Origin: Spirochaetales bacterium
Lineage (GTDB): Bacteria > Spirochaetota > Spirochaetia > UBA9216
Direction of reading: 5' to 3'
DNA length: 64,000 nucleotides
Assembly: GCA_016839055.1 (NCBI GenBank)
Contig: JAEKNX010000005.1
Span: forward strand, 1 to 64,000
The notes beneath the pieces are model-generated. The model was not told the origin of the DNA. It made no database searches and saw nothing but the letters and a program-made list of their open reading frames with translations. This document shows positions 50,416 through 59,545 of the stretch, piece after piece. How positions within the stretch are numbered: the first letter of the stretch is position 1; every line of letters starts with the position of its first letter. The position numbers and the translations under genes are program-made.

Positions 50416-53400
50416 TAGTAGAAGATACTCGCGCTTACACCGGCGCTGAATCCGAAGAGGCTTATGTTGTTTTCCGACAGAGTGTTAAACTTATAGCCTA
50501 TACTTCCGAAGGCCGAGAGGGTAAGGGTCTGAGGGATGATGAGGGAGGTTACATGCTTAAGCTCGGTCCTGAAGACAGTATCAAATCCGATTAGAATTTT
50601 TTCTTCGTTTGTGAAAATTTGAAGGGCTTCTTCCTCTTCGGTGAACAGAGGAAGATCAAGCGGAACCTCCGGACTGAAATTCCAGATATAGAGCAGGTTC
50701 TCAGTAAATGACCAGAGAGAATCGGCCTTGTTTACGGGGATATAAAGGTCAGTATCCAGAGAGAGAGTCTGATCTTCAAAACCGAAAATCGAAATACCGC
50801 CCTCGATAAAGTATTCCTGAGTCAGAACGGCGTCGGTAAGCCTGGAAAGAACAGCATCAACCGACCAGCTGAACTCATCCGAATAATAAAAATCGAAGGC
50901 GGAGTAGGCGCCTGCCGTGCCGAAAAGATTTCTCGCGGTTGTTCTGCAGCTGAGTGTGAAATTAAGCTCATCTTCAGTCTCGGTGAAATCCTGGACAAGG
51001 TCCCTGCCGAGTTCAATACTCAGCGTATGTGGAAGAAAAAGGTCTATAATTCTGCTGCTGTAATCTCTTGAAAGGCTGAAGTACAGGGAGTTGCCGAAGA
51101 CAGCTTCATCTATTCCGGCTGTCAGGCAGTCGGTTGAAAAGAGACTTACTGTGCTGTCGGAGAATAACTCGGCGACCGGTATTGAACTGTAGAGATACTG
51201 CCGCCCTGCAAGCAGAGAGAAAAGTCCGGCAAGATCTTCTGCAAAGGACACGGGAAGCGAAACCGGGGCGGAGTCGAAGAACTCGGCACTTCGGACGTAG
51301 CCTATTTCCATCGAAAACTCAGAGTTATCCAGCTGGAAATTAACTGGAAGGCCAAGCTTGAGTTCGGCCGAATCAAAATATCTGCTGTCAGTTATTCCGG
51401 CGCCAAGGCTCAGATTCGCCTTTATTCCCAAGGGCTTGGTGGCCAGGACCGGGCTAAGCTTGAGGCTTGTTTTTCTCATCCTGAGGCTGCTGTTATCGAA
51501 GACTCCGGCAAGCACGGTAGCTGAAGCCCAGCCGCTGAAGTAATTGTCCCAGGTGCCGCTGTAACCGGTGCCGGAGAGCAGCATTTCACAGCTTGAACTG
51601 ATACTGAAGGGGGAGAAGGCTGCGGAGAGCTCCGAGTTCCATTGCTGGGTGAGCAGTCCGGTGTTCAAGGTTGCGCTGAAGCCCGCTAGTCTTCCGGAAA
51701 CCGGTCCGGCATTTATATTTATATTATCAGTCTTTGTGAAGTCTCCCCCCCCGGCATTATCGGTTCTGAATGAGTCGGAGATGGACAGGTAACTGCCGAT
51801 CAGAGGTATTTTTATATCATGAGCGGCCGAGAGCCGGCTGTTTCCGGTAATATTCTCCCAGGAGATGTCGAGGGCGGCGTCTGTTCCGAGGATTCTTGTT
51901 TTAACTCCCGTATAAAGATCAAGATCTGATACCAGCTGATCCTCATCAACCGCCGTGTAAGACAAGCTCGAGATTAAGCTGGACGCGCCTATTATTTCGA
52001 GCGCACCTGCACTAAGAAGGGGTGTTCCTGAGGCCATGCTGAAGTCCGCTGTTACTCCGGCTGTAGTATTGAGGGCAGGATTGAGGAGGTGAATCTCATC
52101 TATATACAGAATTCCGGAAGAAGCATCATTAACCTCAATTTCGAGTCTTATGAGGCTGCCGGCGGAGGTGTCAACAGACAGCAGGGCTGCTGGTGAGAGG
52201 ATGTCGTCGATGTAGATCTCATTATCCGACGGTTTTATTTCAATTTTCTGCCAGGAGGAAGTTTCTGAGAACGGTATGGAGGCTGCTATGCCGCTGCCGC
52301 CGGTATCTGTCATCCTGAAATTAAGGATGGAGGTGTCTGTCGGGCTGCTGCCTAGTTCTGGAACGTGAATATAAAACACAATGCTGCCGTAATCATTATA
52401 TTTTATCGGAGAGAGCACTGAATAGAGCCTCCACGGGGCTGCCCAGTCTATTCTCATTACCTGATTATCATCGGCCGAATTCTTGTAGGGGTAGATCAAT
52501 GGCGACGAGCTTTTCTCTTCTATAGCTGTAAGAGATTCTTCAATTTCTGAAAAATTCGGCTCAGTCAGCCCCGCTTCGCTGTCCGGAAAGAGGGACTTGC
52601 CCTCAAAGCGCAGATCGTCTATCAGGATACGTCCCGTCTTTTCGCCTGCGGCGGTGCTCACCGCGGTAATTCGGACAAACTCCGCGTTCTTAAGCCTTGC
52701 CCTGTCTGACTCGGATGTGCCGCTGAAATAAAGTCGAACCCGGCTCCAGGCCGAGCCGGGAATCACGAGGTCGGCGTCGTAGGCATTGTCTGACGCATCT
52801 GTCGTGAAGACTGCGACGGCATCGGACTTGTCGATATCAATGAATCCGTTATTATTAATATCCTCGGTGTCCAGGATATTGTTTCCGCCTCCTCTGCTGT
52901 CACCACCTATGAGTGTTCCCGCCACTGTATTTTTATCATTGAAGGTGAAACCGCTAGAATACTGTCCCGTTTCAGAGTCAAGAACTCCGTCAGCATCGAG
53001 ATCTTCGGAGACGGCGCCTATTTCAAGATAGAATTCCACTCCGCTGAGATCCCCCTCTGATTTACAGTCGAAGGATACCGAATTGTAGCCGCTGAGGTCG
53101 GTATTAGCCGAACCCCGGGAAATAGGAATCTGTACGCCGGCCCATGACCCCGAAGACGGGAGCACCCAGTCCATGACAAGGACCTCGCCTGACTTGCCGT
53201 CCTTCTGGGCCGCGGTTGTATAGGGGCCTGCCTTGTATTTATCGGCGGCCGTTGACTCATCAGGGGAGTAGATCATCGATTCATCAATGACGTCATTATA
53301 ATCCTGAAGTCCGTCGGATAAAGCCGATGTGTTGATGCGGTAATCCTTATAGTAGAGAAGTCCGCGGTCTCCGGCCAGGAGGCCGATATAGGAGGACGGG

Positions 53401-55172
53401 CTGGCAGGAAAGATTAAATTAGAATTAATATTGACACCCAGGCTGTCGTCGGACATGTTTTTCAGAACCAGGATTCCGGCTGAGTTGTCGCTCTGGATTT
53501 TGAGCCCTGCCGTGATTCCGGCTGTAATCTGCAGGTCCCCATCCTTCGCGCTGTTGTCATAATTAAAGGATGCCGAGGTGTTCAGATAGCCGGAGTTTTC
53601 CTCGGTTGGAAGAGCGTATGTTCCGGAGAGTACATTCCATCTGAATCCGGCGTTAAAGGCGGCCGACAGGCCTTCTGTTATGCTGAAGCGGTTTGCCGAG
53701 GCAAAGAGTAGATCTCCTCCTGTTTCTCCGCTGTTTGCCTTCCTGTAGATTATCTCTATCCGGTCTTCATTTCCGGGTTCGGTGTCAAAGGTGACTGTAT
53801 TTCCGCTTAGATCCCAGTTGAAAGTCTCCCGTCCGTTTATGTAGATTCGCACGGTTCCCGGAACCGGATCGTCGAGGGTGTAGGAAGTTGACTCCTCCCT
53901 TATTACGGTGATGAGTTTTAGGTAATTATTGTCTGAAGCCTTCAAGGCCTCGGGTCCGTACACCGAGCGGAGGTCGGATGTAAGGCTTTCCAGCGGATAG
54001 AGGCTGTTTCCGCCGCCGGCCGGGTGAAGCAAGATAATTCCCGCATCAGCCATCGGTGAGACGTTTAGTTCTATTCCGCCTGCAAGGGAACTCGAAGACG
54101 GAGCAAGGTATACTCTGGTCTTCCAGCTGTCCTCAGGCAGAACCGTATTTATGTTGTAAGCGGCTGCCGATTCAAAGGGAGAAAACTCGCCTGCGTTCGT
54201 AAGGACAATATCACCCTTGTCTGAAAGGCAGAGCATCGGCCCTGCCGATGTTGTCTTCTGGAAATCAGAAAGGATGTGACCGGAGATATAATCATTATCG
54301 ACTGCCGCCGTCCAGTCAAAATCGGCCGAGTAGGCCAGGAGGATGCCCTCAGGCTTTTTTTTCAGATATAACAATCCTGTTATCGGAGAATAGGAATAAG
54401 CATCGGCGGAGAGTTTTTTAAAACTGCGGACGATGGTTCCGGAGGAAAGGGTAACAGCCGGTGAAGTGCTGCCCGTACTCTCAATATAAAAAGCGGCAGA
54501 GGCGGGTGCCCCCGGCAGGTAGTAAAATCTCTCTCGCAGATAATCAGACACCTCAAGTTCTATCTCCGTGACTGAATCTGTGCCTATATACACCTTTGTA
54601 TGCTCCTTGTCGGGATCAAACCTCAGCAGCAGCTCATGAGATGAGCCGCCTCCGTTGAAGGAGGAATAGAAACCGAAAGAGGACGGACCGCCGTCGGGGA
54701 CGTAGAAGAAATCAGAAGTTTCGGCATCCTCTGAGAGGTTAATACCCATATTTCCGGCCGAGATAGTTTGCAGGAATTCACCCGGACGGCCCTGGTAACC
54801 GAGCCTGAAGGTTGAGTCTTCTAATTCGTCAGTAAATGCCGCTTCAAAAAGGTATCTGTCGAAGATTGAAAGTGAGGCTGTGAAATCAGGGGTCTGAAAA
54901 AAAGAAAAACCGGATTCCATTCCCGGATAGGCTATCGTTGTATCAAATCCGGCCTCCGGCGACCAGCCGAAACCTGTTGAAGCCCATATTTCGGCATTCC
55001 AGCTTCCTGTGAGAAACAGCATTACATCTTCAGTTCCGAGGGACGCTTTAACGAAAGAGTCTTGTGCCTCCTCTGCAGGCAGAAGAGGAGGCTCATCGGC
55101 TGAAGTCAGCAGGGGGAAAAAAGTTAACAACGCCATACTTAAGGTAAGGATTTTTTTTGTAAAATCAGCCAT
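50415..55172 (-). CDS. Very large exported surface/outer-membrane protein
   Basis: About 1585 residues with a signal peptide (about 1-26, ending LLTSA). Residues about 430-480 contain PVPGTVRIYINGRETFNWDL. Two galactose-binding/CBM-like beta domains follow (about 650-860 and 900-1085), the first with GVEFYLEIGAVSEDLDADGV and DTEDINNNGFIDID. The last ~450 residues are amphipathic strands ending in SASIFY, a barrel-type C-terminus. The YINGRE and 'LEIGAVSED...D.DGV' phrases recall Bacteroidota SprA, the type 9 secretion barrel, but I cannot confirm homology. The ATG at 55172 was preferred over a TTG at 55181. No ribosome site is visible. Confidence 0.8.
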   Translation of the reverse strand: MADFTKKILTLSMALLTFFPLLTSADEPPLLPAEEAQDSFVKASLGTEDVMLFLTGSWNAEIWASTGFGWSPEAGFDTTIAYPGMESGFSFFQTPDFTASLSIFDRYLFEAAFTDELEDSTFRLGYQGRPGEFLQTISAGNMGINLSEDAETSDFFYVPDGGPSSFGFYSSFNGGGSSHELLLRFDPDKEHTKVYIGTDSVTEIELEVSDYLRERFYYLPGAPASAAFYIESTGSTSPAVTLSSGTIVRSFKKLSADAYSYSPITGLLYLKKKPEGILLAYSADFDWTAAVDNDYISGHILSDFQKTTSAGPMLCLSDKGDIVLTNAGEFSPFESAAAYNINTVLPEDSWKTRVYLAPSSSSLAGGIELNVSPMADAGIILLHPAGGGNSLYPLESLTSDLRSVYGPEALKASDNNYLKLITVIREESTSYTLDDPVPGTVRIYINGRETFNWDLSGNTVTFDTEPGNEDRIEIIYRKANSGETGGDLLFASANRFSITEGLSAAFNAGFRWNVLSGTYALPTEENSGYLNTSASFNYDNSAKDGDLQITAGITAGLKIQSDNSAGILVLKNMSDDSLGVNINSNLIFPASPSSYIGLLAGDRGLLYYKDYRINTSALSDGLQDYNDVIDESMIYSPDESTAADKYKAGPYTTAAQKDGKSGEVLVMDWVLPSSGSWAGVQIPISRGSANTDLSGYNSVSFDCKSEGDLSGVEFYLEIGAVSEDLDADGVLDSETGQYSSGFTFNDKNTVAGTLIGGDSRGGGNNILDTEDINNNGFIDIDKSDAVAVFTTDASDNAYDADLVIPGSAWSRVRLYFSGTSESDRARLKNAEFVRITAVSTAAGEKTGRILIDDLRFEGKSLFPDSEAGLTEPNFSEIEESLTAIEEKSSSPLIYPYKNSADDNQVMRIDWAAPWRLYSVLSPIKYNDYGSIVFYIHVPELGSSPTDTSILNFRMTDTGGSGIAASIPFSETSSWQKIEIKPSDNEIYIDDILSPAALLSVDTSAGSLIRLEIEVNDASSGILYIDEIHLLNPALNTTAGVTADFSMASGTPLLSAGALEIIGASSLISSLSYTAVDEDQLVSDLDLYTGVKTRILGTDAALDISWENITGNSRLSAAHDIKIPLIGSYLSISDSFRTDNAGGGDFTKTDNININAGPVSGRLAGFSATLNTGLLTQQWNSELSAAFSPFSISSSCEMLLSGTGYSGTWDNYFSGWASATVLAGVFDNSSLRMRKTSLKLSPVLATKPLGIKANLSLGAGITDSRYFDSAELKLGLPVNFQLDNSEFSMEIGYVRSAEFFDSAPVSLPVSFAEDLAGLFSLLAGRQYLYSSIPVAELFSDSTVSLFSTDCLTAGIDEAVFGNSLYFSLSRDYSSRIIDLFLPHTLSIELGRDLVQDFTETEDELNFTLSCRTTARNLFGTAGAYSAFDFYYSDEFSWSVDAVLSRLTDAVLTQEYFIEGGISIFGFEDQTLSLDTDLYIPVNKADSLWSFTENLLYIWNFSPEVPLDLPLFTEEEEALQIFTNEEKILIGFDTVFRTELKHVTSLIIPQTLTLSAFGSIGYKFNTLSENNISLFGFSAGVSASIFY

Positions 55173-55244
55173 TATGGCCAAGTATAACGCGATTATCGGG
55201 ATTTTGTCTTATCAAAGTTGATTTTTTAGCAATATCGGACGAAA

Positions 55245-56189
55245 ATGTATCAAATGGAAATAAACGAATCAGATAAAATAAAGGCATCATCCTTCATTCA
55301 GAGATTAACTGCAAATCCTGCCCTTAAAAGTTATTCACTACTTCAGCGTGAGGAACAGATTATGCAGTTTTTAACTGTGAATGCCAGGCAGCTTTTTCCT
55401 ACACTTTCCTCACCGGCGTTTTTTGCCGGAAGGAGCTGGGATGAAATATGGCAGGTATTGATAGCGGTACTGTATGAAACAACAAATGAAGATCTTCTTC
55501 CTGAAATAAGGAATATCATAAGCAAGATTGATTTGACTTTTTTTACCTTTTTAAAGAATGATTCAGTAAAACAGGAATCTGTGAATAAGATGCTGAATGA
55601 GATGATTCTGCGGGGGCTTAAAGTTGATCAGACTCGAAGAGTCCTCTCGGGTGCGCTCACCGCCATAAAATATGATATTGTTAAGAAATTTATCAGGGAA
55701 GTATACAGGCGTAATAAATATATTCACTTCGAACTAATAAAGGTAGAAAGGCTTAAATTAGGTGAAAAAGAAGCAGAGAATATGCTTTCAGTGACAATGC
55801 TCCTGCGGCCCCTCATCTATCTGTTTGCTCCGCAGGGAACTGTCATGAAAAATACGGCAAACGGTCATGTTTTTCTGAGCCAGTTCACAAAAAATGTTGC
55901 TCATTCGATGATTCAGAAGGCGCCTTTTGTTCCTGAACAGGTCTTTCTGAGCGCGATGAACTCGAACGCGTCTTTCGCCGAGGACCGGTCAATTGAGGCC
56001 ACCGCAAGGATGAGCAATATTTTTACAGCGATGTGCAGGAATTATAAACCTGAGATTAAAAAAGACCGCGGAGCCGATACCGCGCAGAAAAGCTGGATAA
56101 ATGTTGCACGCAAGAATTATAGATTCTATGGTTATGATATTAAGATGCTTGATGAGCTTTATAATATTGCGGCTGACAATAGCTGGTAG
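55245..56189 (+). CDS. Conserved-type protein of unknown function
   Basis: A 314-residue soluble, mainly helical protein without a signal peptide. It has features such as LQREEQIMQFLTVNARQLFP, RSWDEIWQVLIAVLYETTNE and, near the C-terminus, TAQKSWINVARKNYRFYGYD. I do not recognise it. It starts 73 bases from the divergent surface-protein gene and is followed after 8 bases by the voltage-sensor gene, so the two are likely co-transcribed and may work together. Confidence 0.75.
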   Translation: MYQMEINESDKIKASSFIQRLTANPALKSYSLLQREEQIMQFLTVNARQLFPTLSSPAFFAGRSWDEIWQVLIAVLYETTNEDLLPEIRNIISKIDLTFFTFLKNDSVKQESVNKMLNEMILRGLKVDQTRRVLSGALTAIKYDIVKKFIREVYRRNKYIHFELIKVERLKLGEKEAENMLSVTMLLRPLIYLFAPQGTVMKNTANGHVFLSQFTKNVAHSMIQKAPFVPEQVFLSAMNSNASFAEDRSIEATARMSNIFTAMCRNYKPEIKKDRGADTAQKSWINVARKNYRFYGYDIKMLDELYNIAADNSW

Positions 56190-56197
56190 GAGCTGTT

Positions 56198-57295
56198 ATG
56201 AATAAAAAAACTAAAGATTTAATCGAAAATATAGTACTCGCGGCAATTTTTCTTGTACTTATTCAGACGTTTATCGAAGATTTCGCGGTAATTAGAGGAT
56301 GGAGCTGGAATACGCGGCAGCTATTGATTCTAACGGGCTTCTTTTTTGATATTTTTTTCACTGCCGAGTTTCTGATACGCTTCTATGCCGCAATGGCCGA
56401 GGGCCAGGTTAGGGATTATCTTGTTCTGCGCAGGGGGTGGATTGACCTTCTGGCTTCGGTACCTCTGCTGCTTCTAAGCTCCGGACCGTCGGCACTCGCT
56501 GTAATTATCGGCGGAGGGGCTATAGGCGGAGCCGCGGGAATACTGAATGTTCTAAAAGTTGTTAAAGCTGTACGGATAGCCAGGATTCTCAGACTACTCA
56601 GGGTTCTGAAGATTTTCAAGCAGATAAAGAATGCCGATTCGGAGATGGCTCAGCGTCACATATCGAAGATTGCGACCTTGGGGGTCTCGGTCTTTGTTTT
56701 CATTCTTCTGATTTCATCGATCTTTTCCCAGATGCTGAATATGCCGTCTGCTGAAAAGAAGAATGAGAGGGTGATTATTGATATAATAATGGCATACTCA
56801 GGCGGAGAAACCGGCGGGGCCGAAATGCAGAGTGATCTGCTCATCGTTAAAGAAGACGGTCTGACGGTTTTTACCCGTTTTGATAATGCCTATTATAGTG
56901 ATAACTTCGGTTTTGAAGATTACCAATATGCCGAATACCTGAATTATCAATTCTTTTTTGATACGCGGGAGATTGAGAAGATCCAGTCAAAAGATAATAT
57001 AGTGTACTTTATAATTATCCTTGTACTGGTTTTAGCCTATACCTTATTCTATAGTCCGCATTTTGCGATAACAGTAAGTGATCCTATCCATGTTATGAGA
57101 AGAGGTCTCGTAGAAAAATCATATAATTTTGAGGTTAAAATTGATCCTGATTACAAGAATGACGATGTTTTCCTGCTTGCGAAAGACTATAATAATATCT
57201 ATCTGCCGATGAAAGACCGCAGCCTTGCTGAAGAGGAAGAAATTGATGCTGATTCTCTGGAACTGAAGATGGATGATATCAGGAAACTATTTTAG
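56198..57295 (+). CDS. Voltage-sensor-like membrane protein with HAMP-like region, no pore
   Basis: A 365-residue membrane protein. Residues about 11-140 resemble an ion-channel voltage sensor: S1 (11-28), S2 (43-62, with Asp51 and Glu57), S3 (82-102, Asp83) and S4 (119-142), where Lys120, Lys123, Arg126, Arg129, Arg132, Arg135 and Lys138 recur at every third position. A helix (160-180), an extracytoplasmic loop (about 185-265) and another helix (266-286) follow. Then SDPIHVMRRGLVEKSYNFEV and VFLLAKDYNNIYLP resemble a HAMP linker. I see no pore filter and no output domain. Start behind AGGAG. Confidence 0.75.
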   Translation: MNKKTKDLIENIVLAAIFLVLIQTFIEDFAVIRGWSWNTRQLLILTGFFFDIFFTAEFLIRFYAAMAEGQVRDYLVLRRGWIDLLASVPLLLLSSGPSALAVIIGGGAIGGAAGILNVLKVVKAVRIARILRLLRVLKIFKQIKNADSEMAQRHISKIATLGVSVFVFILLISSIFSQMLNMPSAEKKNERVIIDIIMAYSGGETGGAEMQSDLLIVKEDGLTVFTRFDNAYYSDNFGFEDYQYAEYLNYQFFFDTREIEKIQSKDNIVYFIIILVLVLAYTLFYSPHFAITVSDPIHVMRRGLVEKSYNFEVKIDPDYKNDDVFLLAKDYNNIYLPMKDRSLAEEEEIDADSLELKMDDIRKLF

Positions 57296-57582
57296 TGATA
57301 GTCTCGATGATACAGTTAGTCTTTGAACTTCCCGATGTTGAGAATATCAAGGATAAACGGAGAATTGTAAAATCTTTTAAGGAAAAGCTGATAAAGAAGT
57401 TCAATGTATCGGCAGCGGAGGTGGATCTTCAGGAGTCCCTGCGTTTTACGCAGATAGGGGCCGCCTTCGTCTCAAATTCAGCAGCCTTCGGAGAAAGCGT
57501 TATGAACAAGATACTTAAATATGCTGAAGACGAGGTGCCCGGACGGCTTCATAACGTTGAGATTCATTCCGAACAATTCTGA
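57295..57582 (+). CDS. DUF503/YlxP-like small protein
   Basis: A 95-residue protein of the DUF503 family (YlxP of Bacillus): start IVSMIQLVFELPDVENIKDK, then KRRIVKSFKEKLIKKFNVSA and AEVDLQESLRFTQIGAAFVS. YlxP-type proteins are linked to ribosome maturation and usually lie near nusA/infB/rbfA, which is not the case here. The GTG start overlaps the stop of the preceding gene by one base, so it is translationally coupled. Confidence 0.85.
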   Translation: MIVSMIQLVFELPDVENIKDKRRIVKSFKEKLIKKFNVSAAEVDLQESLRFTQIGAAFVSNSAAFGESVMNKILKYAEDEVPGRLHNVEIHSEQF

Positions 57583-57589
57583 ACTACCT

Positions 57590-58297
57590 CTATTGAATAA
57601 TTTCTTCCGGTTCATTCTGATCGAAGAGATAAATTGATTCAACAGTATATATTCTATTTACTTCCATCGAATTGACAAATTTATCATCCGAGGTAAGGTT
57701 GAAGGTGATAAAGTGTCTCACCTGTTTATAGCCATCTGCTTCAAGTTCTAATGCGAAAGAAAAAGTACGCTCTTCACCTGGTTTGTCGGCTGAAACAGGC
57801 ATTGGCCAGAACAGGAATCTTCCCTCTGTCTCTTCAATAAGCGGGCAGGGGTTGTTCCATCTGTTGTCTCTCATCGGAACCAGTCCGTAATCTGATTTCA
57901 GATTAATGGCGCTTCCTGAATAGGGGGCGAAGGTTCTTCCGTCAAAAACCTGACCCTTGATAATAGGGAAGTTGAACATTGGGGGCTCGGGAAACTCTTC
58001 GGAAGCCGGGTCACTCGAAGGACGCTGATGCGTGGCAACCTGCCTTATGCCCTCGTTTACCAGGGCGGCAATGTCGGCTGTGCTCTGCGGCTGTTCGATA
58101 TAGGTTTTTCCAAGGTGGGCAAGTCCACGGCTGGAGGTTGTGTAGAGCGGCGGAATTCTGTTTAGAACATAGCAGACTACGTCAATTCGGCATTGGTCCG
58201 AGTTCGGACAGCCGGTGCGGGTTAGATAATCCTCGTTACTAAAAATATCGTCAACAGTATTAATTACGAGCTCTTCCATTAAATTATGCGGTTTCAT
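57590..58297 (-). CDS. ComFB-domain protein with a unique C-terminal part
   Basis: A 235-residue soluble protein. Residues about 1-90 match the ComFB domain: MEELVINTVDDIF, then GCPNSDQCRIDVVCYVLNRI and PPLYTTSSRGLAHL, with cysteines at about 30, 36 and 42. ComFB proteins are recently described receptors for cyclic dinucleotides. The C-terminal half (about 100-235) is beta-rich (GQVFDGRTFAPYSGSAINL) and unfamiliar. Its start follows AGGAGG and directly abuts the stop of the upstream gene. It is the last gene of a five-gene unit with aconitase, an HD hydrolase and TtcA. Confidence 0.82.
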   Translation of the reverse strand: MKPHNLMEELVINTVDDIFSNEDYLTRTGCPNSDQCRIDVVCYVLNRIPPLYTTSSRGLAHLGKTYIEQPQSTADIAALVNEGIRQVATHQRPSSDPASEEFPEPPMFNFPIIKGQVFDGRTFAPYSGSAINLKSDYGLVPMRDNRWNNPCPLIEETEGRFLFWPMPVSADKPGEERTFSFALELEADGYKQVRHFITFNLTSDDKFVNSMEVNRIYTVESIYLFDQNEPEEIIQ

Positions 58298-58735
58298 CTA
58301 GTCCTCCTGACCCTCGGAGTTGATTTCAATTATTTCCTTTATATCATCTATGCAGAAAAGAAAATCCTTGAGCGTCTCTTTTAAAGAATAATAGTTTAGT
58401 CCGGCAAAGTAAACCTTGGAGAAAACAGAAAAGTTAAAATCGTCGAATTTCTGGATGTTCATATAACAGCCGTATTCGTAGCAGATCTTAAGCATTTCTT
58501 CGAGCCGTTCCTGAATGAAGGTTACAAGCCTTGGTGAAAACGCGAAAGTGAAGGCGATCTCGAGAAACTTACTTTCATCATCAATAAAAAATCCGCCTCG
58601 AAACTCAGAGTCTTTGTCAAAGGAGGAGGTGTAAGTGTTTTCGGTCATCTCTCCTTCGCCGAGTTCATATCCGAGTTCCTTGAAAATCACGTTTACTCTT
58701 CTTATTCGTTCTTTCATAAGTTTTGTGTACTTCAT
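58298..58735 (-). CDS. Small protein of unknown function
   Basis: A 145-residue soluble protein, acidic in its tail, with alternating helices and strands (RRVNVIFKELGYELGEGEM, GGFFIDDESKFLEIAFTFAF, YNIQKFDDFNFSVFSKVY-like). This suggests a YbjN/secretion-chaperone-like alpha/beta fold, but that is only an impression. It lies between ttcA (51-base gap) and the ComFB-domain gene (adjacent stop/start, TAG-ATG), so it is probably co-translated with the latter. Confidence 0.7.
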   Translation of the reverse strand: MKYTKLMKERIRRVNVIFKELGYELGEGEMTENTYTSSFDKDSEFRGGFFIDDESKFLEIAFTFAFSPRLVTFIQERLEEMLKICYEYGCYMNIQKFDDFNFSVFSKVYFAGLNYYSLKETLKDFLFCIDDIKEIIEINSEGQED

Positions 58736-58786
58736 GATGTGTCCTTTAATATAAATGTATTATGGAAATGAATAAATGACAAGAAA

Positions 58787-59545
58787 CTATAATACATTGA
58801 AGTCATCTTTTTCCTTCCAGAAGGAATTGTAGATGTGTTCTCTTGTTAATTTGTCGATGTGGCTTAAACTGCTGATAATGGGTTTGACCTTGCTTCGGAT
58901 GTTTGTCTCGTTATAGGGGCAGGGTGATTTACATACCGGAAACTTAAGATTATCCGAAAGCCTGGAGACTAGGCTTTCATGAACCTCACACATGGGTCTT
59001 ATAATATGCAGTTTGCCTTTGAAGAATTCCTGAACCGGAAGCATTGTTGTAAAGCGTCCCCTGAAGCAGAGATTTATGAGGGTAGTTTCCACGATATCAT
59101 CGAGGTGATGTCCCAGCGCGATTTTTGTATAACCCAGTTCTTCCGCCTTGGTAAAGAGAATACGCTTCCGGTTTCTTGAGCAGAGATAGCAGTTGAACTC
59201 ATTGTCGAAAGATTCGGCGAACATCTTCGCGTTGACCGACTCGAACGACACACCGATTGTACTGAAGAATTCCTTCAGTCCGTCAAGCTGGGCGTCGGTT
59301 ATCGGATGCTCCGACCAGTTGATATGAACAGCGTGGAGATCATAGTTAATAGGAAGCCAACGCTTGCGCAGCGCCAGAGCAAAGGCCAGCGCCAGAGAAT
59401 CTTTACCGCCGGATATTCCAAGCAGAACTCGCTCGTTTTCCTTAATCATGTCAAAGCGGTTAATGCCCTTCCCAGTCTGTTTTACAAATCTCATTACCCA
59501 GGGAGGAATGCTGCCGCCGAAAATTTCAGCTGTAAGGCTTTTCAA
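58787..59545 (-). CDS. TtcA-family tRNA thiolation enzyme
   Basis: A 252-residue PP-loop ATPase with LGISGGKDSLALAFAL (about 43-58), CYLCSRNRKRILF (about 117), GHHLDDIVETTLINLCFRGR and KSPCPYNETNIRSKVKP. This is the TtcA group, which places sulfur on C32 of tRNA and needs an iron-sulfur cluster bound by the paired cysteines. It starts with a TTG inside the stop of the HD gene (TTGA overlap), so it is translationally coupled. TtcA-like enzymes for other sulfur transfers are possible. Confidence 0.87.
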   Translation of the reverse strand: MKSLTAEIFGGSIPPWVMRFVKQTGKGINRFDMIKENERVLLGISGGKDSLALAFALALRKRWLPINYDLHAVHINWSEHPITDAQLDGLKEFFSTIGVSFESVNAKMFAESFDNEFNCYLCSRNRKRILFTKAEELGYTKIALGHHLDDIVETTLINLCFRGRFTTMLPVQEFFKGKLHIIRPMCEVHESLVSRLSDNLKFPVCKSPCPYNETNIRSKVKPIISSLSHIDKLTREHIYNSFWKEKDDFNVL

